A DNA stretch of 64,000 nt from Coenobita brevimanus (lineage: Eukaryota; Arthropoda; Malacostraca; Decapoda; Coenobitidae), in the NCBI GenBank assembly GCA_032717465.1, contig CM064748.1, forward strand, positions 7,129,732 to 7,193,731, given 5' to 3'. Under the pieces are notes generated by a model. It saw only the letters and a list, made by a program, of their open reading frames with translations, did no database searches and was not told where the DNA came from. The translations under genes and the position numbers were made by a program. Below, piece after piece: positions 55,076-64,000 of this stretch. The stretch's first letter is position 1, and the number at the start of each line of letters is the position of its first letter.

Positions 55076-56068
55076 TAATAAACTCTAATGTCCTGCTCAA
55101 CAGAAAATGCTTTGTTGGAAGTTTTGAACTCAATGTTTGGTTTATGAACCTCTGCATTTTATTACTCTTGCGAATCGATTATCCACTGAGGATATCAGAC
55201 ACTAACAGAAGGTAGCATTCTCCAAGGAGCTCCGACTCTGATGTACGGTATTTTTTTTTTTTTTTTTTTTTTTCACCGATAGCCCTCTGTCTTATATGAA
55301 ATAATCCTGAGATTTTTCTTCATGGGAAACTGGCCAAAGGCAGTGTAATAACTGCATGTCATTGAGTGAATGTTATCTCCTTTCGTGCGTGTTGATCGAA
55401 ACATTTATAATAGCTTACTGGCTTACGCCTCCTTCCCGCTTTCTGTCGTCGTCCATGGAGACATTGGAAACGGAAATAAATGACTTGAAATTATTCCCTC
55501 GTATTGTAACGGAAATTATTATTTTATAAATAATCATTATCATTTCCAATGTTTATTGAAGCTCGCTTTTGTTCAGTCTTACGCTACCCAAAAATCACTG
55601 CCTGTTACCACGCTAGATTTGAACTCCACAAAATAATTATTCCCGACTCTCCCTGAGCGACAGTTGTGAAATATCAGTTAGTTCCGTTTAGGAATTCCTA
55701 TTATCGTAACTAACCAACTGCTTCCTACAATAATTTTGAAATATACAGATAACTGGTCATGGATTTAATGTTTTTTGTAACAATTTTACCTATTAGGTTT
55801 CACCTCGTACAGATATAAGGAAGAGTATGGACACTATCGCTGACCGAAAACTTCTGGATACTCCGCCGGCACTTCTTAGGCCGACTGTACCAACCAACAC
55901 ACTCAACAGGCGTACAGTAAATACATGCATGACATCGTATCATGCATATTCATGTCAGTCTACAATCTGTACGTACATACAACAACACGTGTGCACAAAT
56001 ACATTTATACTGTATACGCAGTGACCTACACATGTACGTACACACTAAGTCATGCTCACATACACACA
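55031..56068. other. AT-rich spacer with (GT)n and T-run; no gene
   Basis: (GT)n at 55,035-55,072 and a T-run at 55,251-55,273; the remainder is AT-rich H2B-H3 spacer. Confidence 0.7.
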
Positions 56069-56069
56069 A

Positions 56070-57047
56070 GCCCTCATACGTCCGTACACACAGACATACA
56101 TGCTCACAGACACACACACACACACGTACAGTATAAACATACATACATACATACATACACACACACGCTCAACTGCAGCTCAAAAATCGATGGGTTCAGG
56201 TTCCCTTTTTTTTTTTCTTTCTTTCTTTCTCAGTATATTAACTGAAGGATTTACCGTGCGTTCGTGGCCACTGTCAAACCTTCATAACGGGTACAGAGAA
56301 TCTCCTAATATGCAGCGGGAATGCCTTTCTCCTTGTGCAAGCCTGTGTACGTTTATGAGGGCGTGAGTGAATCAATCAGGAAGTAAACGAAACAGGCAAA
56401 TAACGACAACAAAAACTGCGACGTGAACAACAGATCAACAAAAGAAATAAACGAATAGGCAAGTTGCCCCTCCCCCCCAAAAAAAAAAAAAAACAAAAAA
56501 GGAAATGAATGATTGAAAAAGGAGGAATGAATGAATGCATGCATGTATGTAAGTATATAAGTACAGTTCATTCGTCCGTGTGTGTGTGTGTGTGTGTGTG
56601 TGTCCTCATACGTCCGTACACACAGACATACATGCTCACAAAGACACACAAATACATAGGTACAGTAGAAACATACATACACGAGCACAACTGCAGGCGA
56701 AAATCGATGGGTTCAGGTTCACCTTTTTTTTTTTTTTTTTTCCAGCATAGTAACTGAAGAATTCACCGTGCGTTCATGACGGATAGAGAGCATTTCCTAA
56801 TATGCAGCGGGAATGCCTTTCTCGTTGTGCCAACCTGTGTACCTTTATGAGGGCGTGAGTGAAGCGATGAGTAAGTAAAAGAAACAGGCAAATAACAAAA
56901 ACAAAAACTGCGACGTGAACAACACATCAAGAAAAGAAAGAAACGAATAGGCAAGTATTCCCCCCCACCCCCCCCAAAAAAAAAGAAAGAGTAAATGAGT
57001 GATTTAAAAAAAAAAATGAATGAATGCATGTAAGTAATGGAGTTAAT

Positions 57048-57113
<66 letters not shown>

Positions 57114-57116
57114 ATG
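56070..57116. repeat. Tandem duplication, about 530-bp unit, in the H2B-H3 spacer
   Basis: Unit 1 (about 56,070-56,602) and unit 2 (about 56,603-57,116) share CTCATACGTCCGTACACACA, AATCGATGGGTTCAGGTTC, AATATGCAGCGGGAATGCCT, TTTATGAGGGCGTGAGTGAA and ACTGCGACGTGAACAACA. Both end in a (GT)n tract (56,579-56,602 and 57,050-57,112). No coding potential. Confidence 0.9.
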
Positions 57117-57197
57117 CTTCGCTGCGGAAACGCAAGAGCTGATATATGGAAACCTAAACTGAGGGTCTGTCATCATCTCTCTTTGAAAAAGGGTTTT

Positions 57198-57213
57198 GGC
57201 CCTGAAAAGGGCC
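57198..57213 (-). terminator. Histone 3' stem-loop of H3
   Basis: On the minus strand GGCCCTTTTCAGGGCC, a canonical 6-bp stem with TTTC loop, 37 nt after the stop. CAAAGAGAGA 14 nt further is a good U7-type downstream element. Confidence 0.97.
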
Positions 57214-57249
57214 GAGATTTCTTTCGATCGAGGTGAGGGGCCTCTCGCC

Positions 57250-57813
<564 letters not shown>

Positions 57814-57849
57814 TTATTCGGGGGCAGAAACCACCGTGGTGGCTCTGTG

Positions 57850-57978
<129 letters not shown>

Positions 57979-58253
57979 GTCACAGGCACGCCCTATGCCT
58001 GCACATGTTGAGGCATGAGCATCAGCGCATGCAGGCACAAGCATACGAGTGACATTAGGGAAGGGGGGAAGGGGATTAACAGGGTTGGGGATTAACGGGG
58101 CTAGGGATTAACTGTACGACTGACATTAGAAGGGGGGGGGGGAAAGACTTAACTGTGTTTACCAGTGTAGAGATGGGCGTGTTGGCTATTACTGAGGTGG
58201 CTGCCTGCCTGAGTGTTACCTCTAGCTGAAGTGTAATGTTAGCGCTTGGTATG

Positions 58254-58451
58254 TCAGGGTTGGGGGGGGGTGGCGGGTCTTATAAATTTATTGGTGGCTG
58301 GGCAGCGCAGTATGTAATGGAGGAGCGGGAAGGAGGTTTCGGTATTGCAGTTTTCGCAGGTTACGGTTTGGTTGTTGTTCGTTTGGATTTGTGCAAGGCT
58401 CTTATATCCTAATCTGAGCCGTCTGATCTTTTTGAGTGTCATGCTGCTCAT
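58254..58451 (-). pseudogene. ORF2 C-terminal fragment of element 2
   Basis: LKKIRRLRLGYKSLAQIQ and the zinc motif CENCNTETSFPLLHYILRC match VRLRRLRLGFLCYKQ and CEHCLASCEEPLLHDLLDC of element 1, with identical Cys/His spacing. It is joined directly to endonuclease sequence by the internal deletion. Confidence 0.85.
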
Positions 58452-59007
58452 ATTGTATACCGATATGGCGGCCTGTCTGGTTGGTAGTTGCTGAGCCCAG
58501 GCGTGGGTGGTGGGAATTAAGGTCGCCTCCTAGGTATATATGTTCCGTGGCGGATGTTGCGAGAGCCTCATCTAGGTTTAGTTCAGAGTTGTGGGAGCGG
58601 TATGTGTTGTAAATTTGGAGTTGTGTGGTGGCAAGCGTAATAGAGCAGCTCTGAATCTCCACTCCTTCCCCGCAGTCGGGTAAGGGGTGGATGGGTTTGG
58701 CGGGGATGTGGTTTTTAATTAAGATCGCTGATCCTCTGGGGCCTCCTCGGGAATAAGGGAGTGTGAATGAGGTGAAGCCTCGTAATTTGAGAGATTTGTG
58801 GGCGGGGATTAAGGTCTCTTGAAGAAGGAATATGTCAATTTGGTTTGTGTGGGCTGCCTCTTCAAGAATAGAGCGCTTGTTGGATGCGCCTTGAATATTC
58901 CATTGCATGATATTGATGTGTGGGGGGTTGGGGGGTGTCGTGGGTGTGGGGGGTTGGGGGAAGTTGGGGGTGTGTGGGGGGGTGTTTACTCGTCTTTGTT
59001 CATCCAT
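58402..59007 (-). pseudogene. ORF2 endonuclease fragment of element 2
   Basis: IMQWNIQGASNKRSILEEAA, DIFLLQETLIPAHKSLKL, YSRGGPRGSAILIKNHI, YNTYRSHNSELN and HIYLGGDLNSHHPRLGS correspond to the element 1 endonuclease. After TNQTGRH the similarity ends and the frame runs into ORF2 C-terminal sequence out of frame. The catalytic SDH part is therefore lost. Confidence 0.88.
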
Positions 59008-60969
59008 GATGGTGTTGAGTTGTCTGTGTCAGGTGGCGTTGGTATCGGTGAGGGGCGTCGTGAGAGTGGAGATCGGGAGTGTGATTTGTAGGTGGTGTCT
59101 GTCTCCATGTGTTCACGTGTGGCAGAGCGGGATTCGTGTCGTCTTCTGGAGGGGGATGATGTTGATGATGATCTGGATGTGGAGTGTGATGGTGTGGTTT
59201 TACGGGAGTCCTTGTTTTGTCGGTTTTTGGGTCTGTTGCGTTGCTTCTGTGGTTGTGGGGGTTGTAGAGAGGGTGTGTCAGGTTGTGGTTGTGTGCGGGG
59301 TGTGCTGTGTGCTGTGTCTTGTTTGGGTGTGTGTGTGTAAGTGGCGTTTGTGTTTTCTGTAGGTGTGGGTGTGGGTGTGTGTAGAAAGTTTTCGGTGTTT
59401 GTGTCGGGGGGGGGGAGGTGTTGTGAAGGCTATGAATAGAGTGGTGTAGTACTTTGGCGATGTTTACGGTGGGGACTGATTTCCCTATGATATTGGTGAG
59501 GAGAGTTGCTAGTCCCTGGGCTATGCTGTTCGTGATGTGTTCGAGGCCTGAGGTGGTGAGAGTGGTGGGGTGTGGGGGTTGAGCGGGGGCTGGTGGGGGA
59601 GTCTGTGTTTGGGTGGAGGCCATGGTTTGTGTGCTGGCATTTTTGTGGGTGGGTTGAGGGGGGGGGAGGGGGTGGCCAGTGTGGTTTGGTGAGGTGTGGT
59701 GGGGGGCTGGGGGTTGTTGTGAGTGTTGTGGGGGTTTCTGTGGGGAGCGGGTAGCTGGGGGAAGTTAGTTGTTGTTAGAGTGGGGGGGTTTTGGAGATTA
59801 GCTGGTGTTGGGGCAGGGTGGGTTGTGTTTTTATTCTGTGTTCCCCATGTGAAGGTACCTGGTGGAGCTGGGGTGGTAATAATTCTCCCCTGGGTTGCAT
59901 TTGGATTGTTGTTAGTGCCTTTATGGATGATAGCTTTGCGTGCTGGGCAAATCTTGTTCCAGGCGTGGTGGTTGCCATGGCAATTGGGGCACTTAGGTGT
60001 GACAGGCTGTTTAGCTTTGAACTTATCCAGGCACTGCTGTGTGAGGTGGCGTCCGCTACAAAGGGCCCAGGTTGGTGGTCGTTTACAGGAGGACTGGTGA
60101 TGGCCAAAACGCTGGCAGTTGAAGCAGCGCAGTGACTCGGGGGTGAAGGGGCGTAGGTCGTAATTGCCCCATGTTCTGAGGTCCAAGGAGTCGGGGGTGG
60201 GGCCGCGGATGGTTATCATTACTTGCCTTGTTGGTTCCCCCTTAACGTTGCAACGTGTTGCCTCCTCTACCTGTTGATGTTTAAGAATGGCTTCGAGGGG
60301 GAAGTTCAGGGGGTAGTGTTGTACTACAAGCTTCCTTGTGGAGAGATTCGGGTCAAGTTTCTGTAATTGGATGGGTTTGCCCTCCACTTTGCGCAGGTTT
60401 TCTATGATGTCCCGGGAGGCAGTGTCAAGGGGGACTATTATAGTGTTTAAGGCTTTCGTTGCGATCATCTTGAACTGAAGGTGTGGGTGGGAATTTTCTA
60501 TGGCTGTTATAATATCATAGGTGTTGTTGAAATTATCATGTTTTGGGATGAGGAAGGCTGGTAGTTTGGGTGTGGGGGGGGGTTTGTTTGTGTTCTGAGT
60601 TGGGCAGGTTGGGTGGGAGCTGGGCGAGTCTTGGGCGGTTTTTTTGTTCTTTCTGTTGCTGACGAGTGTGAAGCCATCGTCGTGGTCAAGAGTGGCGGTG
60701 GCTGTTTCGTCATTTAGTCCATCCTGGGGGTTTAGCTGGGCGGTGTCGGCATGCTGGGTGACGGTGGCGTTGTCAAACTCCATGCTGAGGTAGTAGTCGT
60801 CGAGGTTGAGGTCAGAGTCGTTGAATCTTGGTTTTCGTCCTGCTGGAGTGTCGAATTCAGAGGGGGTTTCTTCTGCGTCATGGGCTCGTTTTTTGTTTGC
60901 CATCCTGGGGTCACGGGGGTTGAAGTGGGGTGGTGTTGCATTGTTCTGGGTTTCTTCTCGGCTCGCCAT
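59000..60969 (-). pseudogene. ORF1 (gag) of element 2, C-terminal frameshift
   Basis: ATG at 60,967-60,969 in a good context (CCAAGATGG) gives MASREETQNNATPPHFNPRD. There follow a KKRAHDAEETPSEF basic-acidic stretch, DHDDGFTLVSNRKN, VMITIRGPTPDSLDLRTWGN and LRPFTPESLRCFNCQRFGHH. Knuckles are CFNCQRFGHHQSSC, a second in which the first Cys is Trp (TWALCSGRHLTQQC), and CPNCHGNHHAWNKIC. The frame stops at 59,521, but the gag-like C-terminus (ITNSIAQGLATLLTNIIGKS) continues in the next frame from about 59,570, showing a frameshift. An extremely C-rich/Pro-Thr-His composition (minus strand) dominates the C-terminal half. Confidence 0.85.
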
Positions 60970-61596
60970 CTTGGCGGCCGTCACACACTCTTTCACTCTA
61001 CCTATCACTCGCTCATTCACACAGAGAAAAGAAGACGCCTACCTACAGTGGTGGTGCTCTGTCCCCTCGCTAGCGGAGGCCGCGACAGTCCTTACCACTG
61101 CCCCCGAAGGGTCTTGCCTATCACCCTAACCAGTTTTTGGCCACTCCAGTGTTTCCTGTAACCACCCCTGCTAAGGGGCCTCTTTGTGTACCTGGCCTAA
61201 CGCCAGGAAACCGCAGAGTTCGGTGTCGGAATAACACTGGGGGATGCTAAGGCCGAAAGGAAAGGATTAGTAGAAGGGGGGGCGCAACCCACGAAAGGGC
61301 GAGTGCACACAAGTGTGTGCACCCCGGTACACAATCGTGGGGCGGAACGGCGGTGGCTGTGGTGGCAGCAGCTTGGTCTGCGCTGGTGTTGGTGGCGAGA
61401 CAATGCTTGTAGTTGGAGGTTGCCGCGTGGGAAGCTCTGAGGGAAGCTCACGTACAGAGCGCCGTGTCACTATTGCAGGGTAGAGTCGAAGGTGGTGGTG
61501 TGCTGACTTGTCTTCTGCTAGTAAGTGAAACACAGGTTGCTTCTGCCGTAGAGTTCGCTGGAGCCTGCGCGCGCCCTGTGAGACGCTGGAATGCGT
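60970..61596 (-). other. 5' untranslated leader of element 2
   Basis: Minus strand, begins ACGCATTCCAGCGTCTCACA at the H3 start site. It contains GTGTGCACTCGCCCTT, TTCCGACACCGAACTCTGCG, GCCCCTTAGCAGGGGTGGTT, GGCAAGACCCTTCGGGG and CACTGTAGGTAGGCG. All recur in the same order in element 3. Confidence 0.85.
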
Positions 61597-61880
61597 GTGC
61601 GCCGCACCTGGCAGCGGCCTTTTATGTCCCCTGTCTCAGGACTGGCGGCGTGTGAGTGGTCGGGGTGTGATGTACATGGCGGTGATTTACTGTTCATGCT
61701 TTTTCGATGCAATTCCTGCTTTTGCTTGCAAAATTTGGCATGCCCTGTGGCGTGACCTGGCTACGACGCCTCTCTAGGATTGGCCTCCTGGGAGCTGGGG
61801 TGGGGCCTCGGCCTGAAATCAAGGTTAGATGGATAAGGTTCGTACTTGCACGACCGACACTGAATTATATAAGGGTGGTT
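61597..61880. promoter_or_regulatory. Divergent H3/H4 promoter with target-site duplication
   Basis: The minus-strand H3 TATA-like CATAAAA (61,626-61,620) lies 27 bp before the 9-bp target GCGGCGCAC (61,605-61,597), so the predicted H3 start coincides with the element junction. The plus-strand H4 TATA TATATAAG (61,866-61,873) is preceded by GCCTGAAATCAA, GGATAAGGTTCGTACTTGCA and CGACCGAC, shared with the orphan promoters at 43.1 and 63.15 kb. Confidence 0.85.
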
Positions 61881-61947
61881 GGTGAGCGGGGCCGTCATCA
61901 TTGTTGGTGCCGGGAGCGGAGTGGACACTCGCTACTACTGGGTTTGA

Positions 61948-62277
<330 letters not shown>

Positions 62278-62351
62278 GAGGGTGCGTGCCTAACTGCATG
62301 GCACTATTCCACCTGGCCACGGCAAAGCACACAACAACAACAACAACCCCC

Positions 62352-62370
62352 GGACCTCTTTTAGAGGTCC
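62352..62370 (+). terminator. Histone 3' stem-loop of H4
   Basis: GGACCTCTTTTAGAGGTCC forms a 7-8 bp stem with a T-rich loop, longer than the usual 6+4 form. It lies 74 nt after the stop and is followed by GAAAGAGAA, a good U7-type element. Confidence 0.88.
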
Positions 62371-62453
62371 ACACCTAATTTCTGTGAAAGAGAATGAATG
62401 AAGGCATAGTAGTCTAAGTAAATGCAGACGTTGAGCAGGTTAGCTAGCACCAA

Positions 62454-63219
62454 TTTTTTTTTTTTTTTTTTTTTTAAGGTAATGGATATGAAGACAAGTA
62501 ATGCAACCCAACCAACTCTTACCACACCTAACATAACCAACCCTAACCTAACTGAACCATACCAAACCTCCCTCCCTCCCTCTCTCTCTCTCTCTCTCTC
62601 TCTGGCAGTTAAAAAAAAAAAAAGGGGGGGGTTAGGCAACTGTCAATTTTGCTTCTACATCTTCTAATTTTAATGGACGTCTGCATACATATACATTATC
62701 ACTTATTTTGCTGGGCCATTGCTTTCTCTGTCCCTCTGATCTAACACCCCCCCCCCATTTCAGGAAAGCTTTCTCCATACCTATCAGGGCAATGTCCATC
62801 CTGTTGCGAGAGCATCTCCTCTGCTGTGCTCCGGGAGTCGCCTTCATAAATCGTGAAGGCAAATCCCACTATTCCAAGGTATTTCTGCCTTCATATGCAC
62901 GAGCAGCAAACTTGAAGGATGCACCTAGAGAATAGAAGACACAGTCAGTGACGTCAGTGAGGCACCACACACAGTGCATGATATGAATGCATAAGTGTTA
63001 AACAGACAGAATGTCTGCATATGAACAAGTTATCCCTTGAATTTCTCGCTGTCATGGCCGTTTTCTCTAAGTGCCAAAACCCACCAATCACCCATCGTAC
63101 AAGCATTGCATAAACCGCCATACAACCGCTGAGGCCTGAAATCAAATTTAAATGGATCCGGTTGGTACTTGCACGACCGCTAGTGCATTATATATAGAAG
63201 AGGTGGTCGACAAGGTGCG
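62454..63219. repeat. Histone-array spacer, second copy
   Basis: Near-identical to 42,397-43,160. It starts about 85 bp after the H4 stem-loop with a T-run and ends at the second orphan promoter. This proves tandem duplication of the histone unit with a period of about 20 kb. Confidence 0.92.
63134..63219 (+). promoter_or_regulatory. Histone-type promoter, copy 2, upstream of element 3
   Basis: GCCTGAAATCAA, GGATCCGGTTGGTACTTGCA, CGACCGC and TATA (ATTATATATAG, 63,188-63,197). Element-like sequence begins about 28-30 nt downstream of the TATA box, as at H2A and H3. The histone gene it belongs to, if any, lies outside the window. Confidence 0.75.
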
Positions 63220-64000
63220 ACTCTCTCGCTCGTCTCACGAGAGGTGGCGGCAGTGCTCGAGTTGTTTTCGCTGCTGTTGCTTGCTTGCCGTCATCATCCC
63301 GACCACGCCTTGGTCACCCACCACTGCTGTGTACTGGGGTGCTCACTCTTGTGTGCACTCGCCCTTCAGTGTTTTTTTTTTTGCCTTCTCCTGTATTTCC
63401 TTTCTGGCTCTAGTGTCCCCTGTTTAGTGTGGTACGAAGCCGAACCCCGCGGATTCCAGGCGCAGGCCTGGTTCACAAGGGGGCCCCTTAGTAGGGGTGG
63501 TTATAGGAAGCCGCAGGGTGAGTCAAACACTTTGTTAGGGGTTAGGCAAGACCTTCGGGGCAGTGGTAGGGCTGTCACGTCCTCTGCTAGCAGGGGGGCA
63601 GAAACTGCCACTGTAGGTAGGCTTCTTCTTGCGCCTGTGTGATTGTGTGAGTGCCTGTGTGTGTGACTGTGTGAGTGATGGCCGCCAACCATGGCGAGCC
63701 GTAGTTCCTCCACCCCACCTGCCCCACGGCCCTTCCAAGACCCTGGCATCGCCGCCAACAGCTCTGTTGCTGACGGCGCCACCTTCAACAAGAAACCTGG
63801 ACAACAAAAACGCACACGCCATGGTTCTGAGGACGGTGACTCCGCCGACTCTAAACGAATTATGGCTGCAAAAGAACAAGGAGCTCGCCCGAAATACCCT
63901 GACATGAAAGCTGCCTCCACCTCGTATGATGTCCCCAGGAAAATGCTGCGCAGACATGAAGGTATGGAGTTTGATGCCATACTCCCGGCCCCGCTTGACT
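63220..64000 (+). mobile_element. Histone-start-site non-LTR retrotransposon, element 3, 5' part
   Basis: Plus strand, from about 63,220 (ACTCTCTCGCTCGTC) to the window end. The leader shares TTGTGTGCACTCGCCCTT, GCCGAACCCCGCGG, GGCCCCTTAGTAGGGGTGGTT (one G longer here), AGGCAAGACCTTCGGGGCAG and CACTGTAGGTAGGC with element 2. The exact 5' boundary could be some tens of bases further right, because the first bases also resemble histone leader sequence. Confidence 0.85.
63691..64000 (+). CDS. ORF1 (gag) N-terminus of element 3, open to the window end
   Basis: ATG at 63,691 (context CCAACCATGG) gives MASRSSSTPPAPRPFQDPGI, then KKPGQQKRTRHGSEDGDSAD, a basic-acidic stretch comparable to the KKRAHDAEE region of element 2, and EGMEFDAILPAP. 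It is open for 103 codons without a stop. An alternative upstream ATG at 63,678 is in another frame. The zinc knuckles would lie beyond the window. The frame is intact as far as seen, so this is the best candidate for an active family member. Confidence 0.75.
   Translation, partial: MASRSSSTPPAPRPFQDPGIAANSSVADGATFNKKPGQQKRTRHGSEDGDSADSKRIMAAKEQGARPKYPDMKAASTSYDVPRKMLRRHEGMEFDAILPAPLD

Noticed and set aside
58819..59362. Gly/Val/Cys-rich plus-strand frames opposite element 2
   Set aside because: Antisense of a C-rich gag/endonuclease region; no motif.

Overview
The window looks like arthropod nuclear DNA, most likely a decapod crustacean. The evidence is replication-type histone genes that end in histone stem-loops, short TTAGG-type tracts (the arthropod telomere pentamer), very abundant TA, GT, GA and GATA microsatellites, and many non-LTR, Penelope-like, hAT-like and SINE-like repeats. 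The species cannot be fixed from sequence alone.

Positions 1 to about 42,390 are a graveyard of nested repeats. They hold Jockey/CR1-like fragments (1-2.06 kb, 8.6-9.3 kb, 25.7-27.6 kb), a decayed SGNH-hydrolase ORF1 (4.1-5.0 kb), a hAT C-terminus (7.6-8.0 kb), an RTE-clade element with a 754-codon open frame (13.2-15.7 kb) and a broken RTE on the other strand (23.0-25.7 kb). An I-like family with zinc-knuckle gag and RNase H has five copies (11.9-12.8, 16.4-20.5, 27.7-29.8, 30.8-36.85 and 38.5-39.7 kb). The 30.8-36.85 kb copy is interrupted by a solo LTR whose sister solo LTR lies at 9.6-10.2 kb. Inverted Penelope-like fragments flank that same I-like copy. There are also two tRNA-derived SINE-like units, a MITE-like foldback, a TTAGG-bounded foldback and two poorly understood coding-like segments.

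From about 42.4 kb to the right end lies one unit, about 20 kb, of a tandem histone cluster, plus the start of the next. The 42.40-43.16 kb spacer recurs at 62.45-63.22 kb. Gene order is promoter(+), H2A(-), H2B(+), H3(-), H4(+), promoter(+). H2A/H2B and H3/H4 share divergent promoter regions, and all four genes have a 3' histone stem-loop.

The main discovery candidate is that the extra length comes from a group of related non-LTR retrotransposons (gag with CCHC knuckles; ORF2 with endonuclease, reverse transcriptase and RNase H). They sit about 28-30 nt downstream of a histone TATA box, in the sense direction, between the histone promoter and the histone coding region. The H2A start site holds two head-to-tail insertions flanked by three near-identical 11-bp repeats. 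The H3 start site holds a 3.9-kb insertion flanked by an exact 9-bp duplication. A third promoter is followed by the start of another element, which leaves the window intact. The promoters remain upstream of the elements, so full transcripts would be histone promoter, retrotransposon ORFs, histone ORF, histone stem-loop. This suggests histone-start-site-specific retrotransposons that borrow histone promoters. The separated H2A and H3 genes, and also H4, carry substitutions at normally invariant residues, as expected of a decaying array-edge unit.
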